25,264 nt of DNA, taken from NCBI GenBank assembly GCA_004154925.1, contig QJNS01000489.1, positions 1-25,264 on the forward strand, in the 5' to 3' direction. Numbering within the stretch: position 1 is the first letter of the stretch; the number at the start of each line of letters is the position of its first letter. Positions 11,526 to 20,555 of this stretch are shown in pieces. The notes under the pieces are model-generated. The model was not told where the DNA came from and did no database searches. It saw nothing but the letters and a program-made list of their open reading frames with translations. The DNA comes from Monosporascus cannonballus (lineage: Eukaryota; Ascomycota; Sordariomycetes; Xylariales). The translations under genes and the position numbers were made by a program.

Positions 11526-13294
11526 GGAAATGACGGGGAGGGGTCGATTTCGGGCTTACACACACATATACGTATATAGATGAGAGGCCTAGGTGCGAGG
11601 GAAGATAGATGAGGAGGGCTTCTATACGGGGAGGTGATGTTGGCTGTACTAAAATTTCTTTGCTGTTTCTCTTTTCTTTCGTCACGGGACTGAGCTAGCT
11701 AGCCACTGGCCGTCGCATAGGAGACGATGCTGGCATTGGCGTTTTCAGTGGGACATTTCCATACGTACATACCATAGATAGAATATCGTTTCCATCGCCA
11801 GCGAGCATCAGGAGCTCGGGGGAAGGTGAGGCTCAGAGGGGATACGATATCGCATCACATATTATGTATATATGTCTTGGGGATCGGTAACGGGATCTTT
11901 CTGTATGGCAGGCGTCTTTGGGGATAGGGAGGGCAGGAGGGCGGGGCGGGGTACATACATACATTGTTTATAGCAGCCAGGGATTTCTAACGAAGCTGGG
12001 CTTGTCCCGGACGAATACGCCTCTTCTTAGCCCTCATTAAAACGCGAGCTGTGGGGTATTATGTACGAGCCGCTTTGAACTGCTGTATTATTACGGGGAA
12101 CTGAATCAGGTTGGGCTGTTTCTGCGCCTGTGGTCGTTGTGGTAACTGGTGCGACCATTGCATGGGCTGGGGTGTCGGGGGATGTCAGGTTCTTCAGAAT
12201 TTTAAAGGGGATGTTGATACCGCCCTTCGAGTAGATCAAAAGGCAGGTAGGCGTATATGTACTAGAGATCCGCTTTACCGGGTGACTTCTCCATCGAATG
12301 ATGGTTTTCGGGTTGCCGTGGTGGCATAAGAGGCTTGGCTTGATCATTAAAAAAAAAAGAGGGGGGGGGGGGGGGTGGGGGGGGGGGTTGTGGTTTCTTC
12401 TCGACTTGTCTGCTCTTCGCTGCCCTCGAGCCTGTGCTCTCTCTATGACGATGGCGATGATGATGGACTTGCTTGTCTTTATATTCTTACAGGATGTTGC
12501 TTCTCTCGTGGATTATATAGTTAAGATACTATCGCTCCCAGAAAAAATGGGGCCAGATGAGAAGACTAGGCGACCGCTGTGAGATCGGCCCCCATAACGG
12601 TTCTTCTGGTTCCTCTATTCTTCTGGGCTTTATATCACCGCTTTCCAACTGGCGGCTGCCGCTGTTCAATTTCCCGGGAGCACCAACACCTCCTCCCCTA
12701 CCTTGATGTTCGTTGATGGGATTGGGCAAATCTTCAAATAAATGCCTGCTGCGTGGACGCCGTAAGCGACCCGAGATGCTTCAAGTTACGGTACTCTGTA
12801 AAAGGAAACAAGTATTCCTTAGTCACCCGCGTGTGCTCCAGCGCCTTATACCGCGTTGACTTGATGTATATATGTTTGATGGTCTATATAACGCCGTGCT
12901 TATTTTGCATAGGAGCGCTATAGCCCCCTTTTTTTGAACACCGCGGATGCAAATGGAGAACCGACGATAGTATAAGGCGACAGTCTTCATATTGCATAAC
13001 ATAACTGCACTTACCTAAATATCGGTAATAGGGTCTTATTTATAAGATTTGGCATCGCTTTGCTAGGTTAGTGCTATAGGAGGTCTTTGGGGGGAGTTGT
13101 TGCAGGGTGGAATAATTGATTGTATGTTATAGTGTACGTAGCTTTCGTCATTCCAACGTCATTAGAAGAAGTCCGCCCACACGTCATGGCACAAAGCGTA
13201 AAAACACCATCAACGAGCCTGAAGGATGCAATTTAGAAATTCTCGCGTATCGAGAGACAATCATCCGAATAATATATCGTAAAAACCACAAAGT
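11526..13294. other. Spacer between MED12 and the MBL-fold gene
   Basis: Contains the MED12 3' region, with AT-rich TATATG/TACATA stretches suitable for polyadenylation, and then the upstream region of the next gene. A10 followed by G15-T-G11 lies at 12349-12387. Just upstream of the next start codon is an AATAATATAT stretch (about 13268). No gene, RNA or repeat that I recognise lies between; the open frames are short and unbiased. Confidence 0.5.
12349..12387. repeat. Poly-A/poly-G tract
   Basis: Ten A, then GA, then fifteen G, one T and eleven G. The G block could form a G-quadruplex on the plus strand. It sits in a spacer with no sign of being a transcript tail, because G follows the A run directly. 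Confidence 0.8.
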
Positions 13295-14359
13295 ATGAGT
13301 TCCATGCGCCACCTCCACCTCGATCCTTCCAAAAGGAAGCCCCTCCTGAAGGATCAGACAGACCTGAGCAAATCGCCGGACACACTGCAAGTGGACAAGG
13401 TTCATACGCACCCTCACGGCTCCAGCGGCCAGGAAGACGGAAGCGTATTCTTCATCGGAACAGCGACGACGCTGATCGAGTGGAAGGGGATCAGGATCCT
13501 CACGGACCCCAACTTCCTGCACGCCGGCGACCATGTCCATCTGGGGCCGGGCGTGACGGCTCAGCGCAAAACGGAACCGGGCGTGGACCTGCACCGGCTG
13601 CCTCCCCTGGACTGCATCTTGCTCTCCCACTACCACGAAGACCACTTCGACCGGCTGGTGGAGAAGTCGCTGAACAAGGCGTTCAACGTCGTCACGACGC
13701 CCCACGCCAAGGAATGCCTGACTTCGGCGCAGGCGAAGGACGAGCCGTTCCAGTCCGTCCATGACTTGGAATTCTTCGAGAGCTTGATGCTCCACGTCGA
13801 CGGGGGAAGCGCCGACCGCAACGCCGACTTGCGTGGCAAAGCCCCCGTTGTCAAGGTGACGGGCATGCCCGGCAAACATGTGCCTCCGGGGCCTCTGGCG
13901 AGGGCCAACGACTTCTTGAAAGCGCTGCCGCCGACGAACGGCTGGCTTGTGGAGCTGGGCTACGCCTCGAAAGCCCCAACCGGGGGGGATCCCGAGTCCC
14001 TCGACGCGGGATACCGCATCTACATCTCGGGCGACACGCTATTCGTGGACGAGCTGAAGGAGATACCGAGGCGTCTGAGGGACGACAAGATCGACCTGAT
14101 GCTCGTCCACCTGGGCGGCACGACGATACCCGGCCCCTCGCTGCCCCTCCTGATGGTCACGATGGACGCGGAGCAGGGCCTGAAGCTGATGCGGCTGATG
14201 GACCCCGACCTGACCATACCGATTCATTTCGACGACTACGACGTGTTCAAGTCGCCCCTCTCGGACTTCCAGAGGAAAGTCGAGGAGGAAGGTTGGAAAA
14301 AGAGGGTGGTTTACCTCGATCGCGGGGAACAGTATCGATTTCGGGTCAAAGACCCGTAA
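13295..14359 (+). CDS. Metallo-beta-lactamase-fold hydrolase
   Basis: Predicted soluble MBL-superfamily hydrolase (Lactamase_B_2/UlaG-like type) of 354 residues in one uninterrupted exon. Visible elements in order are the N-terminal strand pair GTATTLIEWKGIRILTDPNF (55-74), the metal motif HxHxDH as SHYHEDH (H112, H114, D116, H117), H195 in MPGKH, the bridging aspartate D247 in ISGDT, and H311 in IPIHFDDYD. The full two-metal ligand set is therefore present and the enzyme should be active, but the substrate cannot be told from sequence: the fold covers phosphodiesters, lactones, thioesters and others. There is no signal peptide or membrane segment. The start at 13295 was chosen as the first in-frame ATG; M4 is an alternative. 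Lack of introns, high GC and resemblance to bacterial family members would fit horizontal origin, but this is inference. Confidence 0.9.
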   Translation: MSSMRHLHLDPSKRKPLLKDQTDLSKSPDTLQVDKVHTHPHGSSGQEDGSVFFIGTATTLIEWKGIRILTDPNFLHAGDHVHLGPGVTAQRKTEPGVDLHRLPPLDCILLSHYHEDHFDRLVEKSLNKAFNVVTTPHAKECLTSAQAKDEPFQSVHDLEFFESLMLHVDGGSADRNADLRGKAPVVKVTGMPGKHVPPGPLARANDFLKALPPTNGWLVELGYASKAPTGGDPESLDAGYRIYISGDTLFVDELKEIPRRLRDDKIDLMLVHLGGTTIPGPSLPLLMVTMDAEQGLKLMRLMDPDLTIPIHFDDYDVFKSPLSDFQRKVEEEGWKKRVVYLDRGEQYRFRVKDP

Positions 14360-16117
14360 GGAGCAACTTGGAAGCGGGGCATTGAATGCTTGATGGGCGC
14401 AAGTGCTCCAAGGTTCCTCTGCCATTGATTGGGGGATGAACATGTTGCCAACTGATCTCAATGCAACGAGAAGGCACACTCCTGGTCCATGAGCAGGAAG
14501 GAAAGGAGACTACAGAAGCATGGCGAATATGTAGGACGTATCATAAGACAATAACAAACTGAGACTCCTCCAGATACGCTGCCCACCGGAGAAGACCTGG
14601 GTAAGCCGTGGGACTACCTGGGAGACTACTTAAGGGACAAAGAACTCATCCATCAAGAGCAATCGGGCCATTTGTCGTCAATCACGTCCGGTATGGCGGA
14701 GATGTTGGGGCACTTGGGTGATTCCACGTTGGACCAGTGGCTCGGTGATGCAATTTCAACGCCCGGGAACCAAAACTTTCCTTGCTCTTTTCTCCTTCCA
14801 GATGTGTCTTTCCCTTGCTTGCTTTTTTCTTTTGTCCTAGAGGACGAGGGCATCGTAAGCAGAGCTGTCGCTTGGATCTTGTCTGACTTGCAAACCCCCC
14901 TTTCTCTGCCACCTTTCTCACGTCCTTCAACCCCTCCCTTTCAATACAACACAACACGCCATATAAGGAGAACGGCAGTTAGCACCGTGAGACAGTGGTG
15001 GTAGCGGTAAGGGCATGGGATTAGAACGGAGAGTGAAGTCCAAGAAAAGAGCAAAGAGGCATCGACTCCCTTTAAAACTCCACGCTTCACAATGCCCTAT
15101 GTTGCTATGTGATTGTAACCCGGGCCGTCGGAGTGCTGCTCAGCAAGGAGATAGAACGCGAGCCTCGAATAAGCAGACATCCACGATAGCTTCGCCTTCT
15201 CAAATAAGGCCCACGGGAGCCTGGGCCTGGCAGATTGCGTGCACCTTTTGGGCGTTTTGCGCAATCTGGGGGGTGGCCTAGGGCGCCGCTATGGCGCAGT
15301 TGCTTTCAACTCCTCCTACGATGTGTGGCCGGAACCATTGCTTTTTTTCTCTTACCACTTAGCATGTCGGACTCTCGAGTAAAACAATTAAGAACATCAT
15401 CTACAAAACTTCTTGAAAGGACAATCCCTGCCTAGACAGGGTGGCTTAAGACCACCAGAGGGCGGCTGAGGACCATGTTACGGGGAGGATGGAATGAGCG
15501 CAAAACAGGGTCTTGAAAGGCGGGCTCCTATATAATATAAAAGATAAGATGAGATGCATCATGCGTGGTCCGCTTATAATCTCTATCGGAATAGTTGGTT
15601 TCTCCGATTTGAAGAAATGAAAACGGGCTCGCTTACCGTAGCTTGGTAATCTGCTCTGTTGATTGTATAAGTATGACTCCTGGATACATACATACATATT
15701 ATTTTGTCCGGATTATGCCTATAAGCTGAAGCCATAATGAAAGAGCCGCCAAAGTTCAAAGATGGGTATATGTGGGGCTCAACCCCTGGGCGGTTTCCCG
15801 TGGTCGCAGCCAACCCGCGCCCGCCCAGGGGCTCCGAGTCCATAGGGGGACCCCTGCCTCGCTCCATTCTGCAACACGAACCCCCTCCCCAGGCGAAACT
15901 TTCGGCTATTTTCTCATCTTTCCCGAGCGATTCGACAACCACCCGCCACTCCTGACAGCTCTCTCTCGTCGTGGGTCGGGCGGGAGAGCCTTTTGCCTGT
16001 GTGCATGCGGTGCCATCCTCCCGGGCGCTTCCAGCCGGCCGGTAAAGAATTTCCAGCTTATAAAATCCAAGAGCGGGCATTGAATTGTTAAATACATAGG
16101 GGCCTTGTCGCTCTCTT

Positions 16118-16220
16118 CACTACATTTGTAGTGGCGCCTCGCTGTTGGTTTCTTTCGGGGTTCTGAAACTCGGTTGGGGCCGCCCCAACCCCCCTGCGAC
16201 ACGGCCGACGAAACAGTCGG
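16118..16220. other. Cluster of three short inverted repeats
   Basis: Perfect stems are CACTACA/TGTAGTG with a TT loop (16118-16133), GGTTGGGG/CCCCAACC with a 3-base loop (16172-16190), and CCGAC/GTCGG with a 6-base loop (16205-16220). Together they sit about 0.7 kb upstream of the small secreted gene. They could be dimeric transcription-factor sites, structured RNA or chance; no known RNA family fits. Confidence 0.4.
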
Positions 16221-16708
16221 AGACGTTAGAGTTGCAGTCCGTGACTCCCGTCTCTGTCTCGTGTCGCCTCCCACCTAATCAGCCAAGGCGAAAGCAAGAT
16301 GGGAGGCCCCGCAACCGATCTCGCTTGGGGCTGGCTGTACCCACTTCGTCCTCGCTCCAACTTAATCTAGTAGACGGGGTCGTCCGATGTGACCTGATCA
16401 GACCTTGACGCCGCACGTAGAACCCTCTGGGTAATTTCCCCCCCGTCCGTATACGAATGTCTTCTCCGTATCGCATCGCGAGTTTTTTTTTTTTTTTTTT
16501 GAGTGAGAATTTTGAGACAGTCCGGAGATCAGGATTTCCCAGACGTTCGTTTTTCTTTCTACTGTTTCCATATTGCCACTACAACTACATACGTACGCAC
16601 GATTCCCGATTATCGTTTCAGCCGGCCGAGAAATAAAAACCCGGACTACCACTACTCCAATCGTGCCTTCGCTCCCCGTCGAAGCCCGGCCCGTCCGCAT
16701 TCGCGCTC

Positions 16709-16713
16709 TATAA
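16709..16713 (+). promoter_or_regulatory. Possible TATA element of the small secreted peptide gene
   Basis: TATAA within GCGCTCTATAACC, about 170 bp upstream of the ATG at 16879. Position and context are plausible for a fungal core promoter, but nothing else confirms it. Confidence 0.3.
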
Positions 16714-16878
16714 CCACTCGAGCGAGGTCAATCACCGTCGTCCGCTGCGGAATCCGAACGCCGAAACCCGTAGCTGGTCTGCGCCAGGTTGCCTCCGGCT
16801 ACGCTCTGCCCTCGTCTCAATCGCTCGTCTCCCCCCGAAGCAGGGTCCCGTCCACCTACGTAGGCCGCTTTCGGAAAA

Positions 16879-17156
16879 ATGAAGCTCTCCGTCGCGACGG
16901 TCCTGGCCGCGATCGCCTCCCTCACGAGCGCCGGCGTCGTCATCACGCCCATCCACTCGGACCAGCTGGTGCCCAAGCTGGCGGGCGACTGCTTCTACGG
17001 GCAGGTGACGCCGAACGGGTGCGGGTGAGTCTTCTAAACCCCCCCCCCTTTTTTCCCTGCCGTCGATGGAGAAAAATTCTGTCGTCTGGAAGGCTCTCGG
17101 CAGAAGGGTAGAGCCGTACTAATTAATGCGTACCCAACAGGCCCCTCCGCTCGTGA
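16879..17156 (+). CDS. Small secreted two-cysteine peptide
   Basis: Two exons, 16879-17024 and 17141-17156, encode 53 residues. The first 18 (MKLSVATVLAAIASLTSA) are a textbook signal peptide. The remaining 35 end in DCFYGQVTPNGCGPLRS, with Cys38 and Cys48 able to form one disulfide. The 116-bp intron has a GTGAGT donor, a perfect TACTAAT branch site (about 17117-17123) and an AACAG acceptor, so splicing is well supported. It also carries a C10T6 tract. Without splicing the frame would stop at the donor itself (GGG TGA), giving a nearly identical 49-residue product. The start has a good context (GAAAAATGA). I do not recognise a family. Possible roles are effector-like peptide, pheromone-like or antimicrobial peptide; none can be assigned. 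The last exon codes only five residues, so the gene is easily missed by automatic prediction. Confidence 0.65.
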
Positions 17157-17438
17157 AGTAAGCGCTTTTCGTTAATGCCGTGTGCCCTGCTTGATGGGGA
17201 GACGGCAGTTCGCTTTTCGCTTCGCACCCACCCCCTTTGTGTATGTAAGTGTGGGGGATTACGAAAAGGAAGAGGAGAGCAAAGCAAAGCTGAGCGAGGG
17301 CGTTTGTCGGCGTGGTTTTGGTCTTTCGCATACTTACACAGTTACTCGTTCATCTACATCGGGGGTTTCGACGGCGGCGACGGGGGAGACGAGATGCGCG
17401 AGAGAGCGGGAGAGGGATCTTGACTTTAGACATTTATC

Positions 17439-17484
<46 letters not shown>

Positions 17485-18074
17485 ATACGCTACTTGACTA
17501 GCCACAGACTTGATTGAGCGAGCTGGAAGGGTGATGCTGGAGGTTGGCTCCGTTTCGCATGGGGCGGCCCGGCATGATTACCGAACCTGCCTGATTCTTC
17601 TGAGGTTTCGCTGACCTTTCCCCTGGAGAATCCCTCCAAGGCCATGTCCCTAACTAAGCATACGATGTCGATGGTAGATCGAATAGGATGGCACCCTCCA
17701 TGTGGCTTAGGTGCGTCCAAGCCGTCACGGGGTGGCGGTGACCGCGTAAGGGATGGAATTGGGATTCCAATTAAGTTCCCGTCTGTCTATCTAGTCCTGA
17801 TAAAACCGCTGGCCCGCCATGAGGAGCGATACATAACTCTATCGTGACAATGCATATCCCAATATCTGGTAGAACGGGTAATGGTCGTCTCGTCGGGGAA
17901 AAACGACCCCGGACCTATAAAAACTCGATCTCAAAACGCCTGTATAATGCTAACGCCATTGTCTAGCGCCGAATTCGAAACCCGTGAAAAATGCTACCGA
18001 AGTAATCAAGCGAGATAGAGCATGATGCCACACCGGGAGGAAAATAAGCATTCGGCCGATGGACGTCGTTTGTT
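17157..18074. other. Convergent 3' spacer with AT/GT microsatellite
   Basis: Lies between the 3' ends of the small peptide gene (+) and the PQ-loop gene (-). It contains (AT)13 at 17439-17464 directly followed by (GT)10 at 17465-17484. A GTAAGC just past the peptide stop resembles a donor but is out of frame use. No gene is seen. Confidence 0.5.
17439..17484. repeat. Compound microsatellite (AT)13(GT)10
   Basis: Perfect dinucleotide repeats with no interruption, in the convergent spacer. Length is likely polymorphic between strains. Confidence 0.95.
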
Positions 18075-19400
18075 TCAAGCAGCGCCATTAGCGCTGTTCG
18101 CGCCGTCGACCAAGGGTACCCGCTTCGTTGCGTAGATGCGGAACTGGTAGAAGATGACGCAATCCTCGACAATGGTCCCCAGCGACCCGAGGAGCCAGGG
18201 GGTTGCCGTGATGATGTAACGGGGCTCCTGAGAGTAGCTGAAGACGCTCAAGCCGTATGTCAGGTTGCCGGTAAGAGACAATAGGAAGAACAGGAGGGCC
18301 AGCCCTAGACATTTCGTCAGTATACGTAACACGTGCCCCCCCTGCAAGCTACATTTCCGCATACCTTCACAGGACTTCTCCCGGTAATTCTTGATGATCT
18401 GTGGGATCCTCGCACTACTCCGGGGTCAGCACTACTCTGCTCAAAGCAGTACCACGAGATTCGAGGGAGACAGACCAGAGGTAGCATAGGGCACTGGCAT
18501 AACCCAAAGCCATCCCCGCGATGGCAACGGGCGATTCGGTAGTCGGCTCGTCAGGGGTGTCCGGTCCATCCCAGGCACCGACCTTATACGAGACAAACCA
18601 GCCAGTCGCTCCGACGATCCAGACCGCCGCCAGACCCAGGCTATTGTGGAGCCAGGGATTCCGATCCGGCGTCTCGTCCTCGCCCGTGACCACCCGCTTG
18701 AGGGTGTCGAAGCCCGACTCCTCGTGCCGCATGGAGTGGCGCCGTTGCGAGCCCGGCAGGCCGGTGGAGGACGTCCTCCGCCGGCGCAGCAGCGGCTCTT
18801 CCTCCGACGCGTCCGCCCTCGTCGACGGGGCGCGCTGCCGGGCCTTTCGCGCGTTGATGGTGTTATAGTATAGGCATTGGCTGATGAGGATCATGTCCGA
18901 TATGCAGAAATAACCCGCCAATGCCGTCGCCGTGGGCGCGAGACCGGTCACGAGGGCGCCTGAAGTTGGGTTTTCGGTTAGCGGGAGTGCGCGCGCGCCG
19001 GTTGAAGCGGGAAATCATCGCCGTTGTCAGATGTCTGGGGGTCAAGGTCCCCGAAGCCTCGACGGCCGCACCGCTCGGGCTTGCGTACCTTAGACGAGTA
19101 GAGGAGGGGTGATAACCACGGTGGACGTACCGGACAAGTTCGTGAGGTCGCCGAAGAGCCACACCGCCAGAAACAGCATGGACAAACCCTCGGCGCTCTT
19201 CGCCTTGTAGTTGGTGATGAGTTGCGGTATCTACTACGGCGTCAGCGCCAAAGACTTGACGGGCACTCGAACCACCCCGAGCGCTATCTGGGTAATGTTG
19301 GGTTGCCCACCAGCAGACATATCCAGGCAGTCAAGCTAATGCTGCCGAAGATGCCCGATAAAGCCTCGTTGGCCGTGACACCGTGGTGCGATAAGGCCAT
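18075..19400 (-). CDS. PQ-loop vacuolar amino acid transporter (Ypq1/RTC2 type)
   Basis: Seven-helix PQ-loop protein of 317 residues. Yeast relatives Ypq1-3 move cationic amino acids across the vacuolar membrane. Exons on the minus strand are 19400-19311, 19230-19131, 18959-18476, 18414-18365 and 18304-18075; the total of 954 bp is in frame throughout. The two signature PQ loops are at residues 31-38 (IPQLITNY) and 228-235 (IPQIIKNY), each followed by KS(A/C)EGL and a membrane helix with GDLTNL or GNLTYG. Between the repeats is a soluble loop (about residues 95-175) with basic and Ser-rich patches and EEEPLL. The latter is an acidic dileucine signal of the kind used for AP-3 sorting to the vacuole. 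Introns 1 and 3 use weak donors (GTGGGC, GTCTGT), but the joined protein and the GCTGAC-like branch sites support them. The start at 19400 matches the family's N-terminus (TANEALSGIFGSISLTAW); the frame stays open upstream to 19619. Divergent from the nuclease gene. Confidence 0.93.
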
Positions 19401-20555
19401 CCTGGCGACGATTGCTTTGGTTCTGGCTCTGGCTCTGGCTCTGGCCCTGGCTCTGGGTGTGTGAAGGGAATGGAATAATGCCAGAGGCAAAGACGTGCGT
19501 CCCGGATGACGATATAGGAGCTGACAGGTTTGCGAGTGGGCTTGGGGCTTGTCAGATGGGAGTCGTGGGGACTCCGCTATCAGCTGCGGAGGGCGGGTCA
19601 GGTCATCTGTCATAGTCATCCCGTAACGGTAGGTAGCACGTAGATAAGCGCATGTTGGCTGGTAGTGGCATCACTTTAGTAAAAGGCAGGCCGGGATTTG
19701 CTTATCATGTATGTTCTGTGGTCTACTATGGTCGATCTAGATAAGGCTAGACACGGATGTAGTATAGCGTAGGGTACGAACTGTTCGGCATCCTGCGCCA
19801 AGGGTCCTATCCGACGTAATGCGGTACCTAGAGTTGCACTGCAGACAAAGACTTTTGGCGCATGTTGTGACTCTTGAGGGCAGCCAACCACCGGCGAACT
19901 TTGGTTGGTAGCACGCGGGGGTTAGCATGATACTAGTAACGTAAATAAGTCAGCGTACCTACCTAGTCAGCAGCGGCTGCACGCTTAAGCGACGCTGGTA
20001 AATGCAGCTTTATTGAGTTTAGCTACTGTGCGCAACTCTGTGAGTTTGTCATACTGCGCATAATATCTCCGCAATCGCAGCTCCAATTGCTATGAAGGAA
20101 GGGAATGAGAGAGTCGCAAGCCTTACAGTTATGCCAATAACCAGAGCTCATGTGCTTCGCTACACGGAGCTCACTCTCTGTCTCTTGCAAGACATCGCTG
20201 CGGGGAATTCAAGGCGCATGATGGTGGTGGCCTCCGGCCAACCCTGGTCAGCTGGCATGCGACCGTGGCAGATCATGCACAACTCGGGCGTCACGTTCCC
20301 TTGACAACCGACTCCCGCGACCCAACTAAATCGGGCACCCCCTTTACTTAAATGGAGGGAGCTCTGACACGAACGAACGTGCCACGCGGCTTTCAATCCG
20401 GCCCCTAATATCTGAAAAGAAATCCCGTGTGTTTTGATGCATATCACTGAAATTTGACATTCTTTACTGTTCTTGCTAGTAAGATAACAAAGCCAATCTA
20501 ATGTTAAGCGGAGTAGCCGTTCTATATACGAACTGAATCGCCTCGACTGCCTATC
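19401..20555. promoter_or_regulatory. Shared divergent promoter region
   Basis: This 1155-bp spacer separates the start codons of the PQ-loop transporter (-) and the S1/P1 nuclease (+), so it must hold both promoters. Next to the transporter start is a CTGGCT hexanucleotide repeat (about 19422-19456). I see no other gene. No specific regulator site can be named with confidence. Confidence 0.5.
19422..19456. repeat. CTGGCT hexanucleotide repeat in transporter leader
   Basis: About six units with one substitution (GGCCCTGG) lie 22 bp upstream of the transporter ATG. In the transporter's frame the minus strand would read as alternating Ala-Arg, which argues for leader rather than coding sequence. 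Confidence 0.8.

Larger units (their letters stand above)
14360..16878. other. 2.5 kb spacer with pyrimidine tracts and hairpins
   Basis: Holds no gene I can support. A plus-strand stop-to-stop frame (14555-15004) begins with a coding-looking acidic stretch but then turns low-complexity. Pyrimidine-rich tracts occur near 14800-14950, and CCATATAAGG lies at about 14960. 16118-16220 holds three short perfect stems. An 18-T run is at 16483-16500, and CTATAA at about 16708-16713 is a plausible TATA element for the small secreted gene, about 170 bp before its ATG. Confidence 0.5.

Noticed and set aside
13184..13879. 231-codon minus-strand frame
   Set aside because: Antisense shadow of the MBL-fold gene, whose plus-strand frame has all catalytic motifs.
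16503..17111. 202-codon plus-strand frame over the small secreted gene
   Set aside because: Out of frame with the signal peptide; Arg-rich composition typical of a shadow in GC-rich DNA plus leader sequence.
17439..17484. Microsatellite as part of a mobile element or CRISPR-like array
   Set aside because: Simple dinucleotide repeats with no spacers, terminal repeats or transposase nearby.
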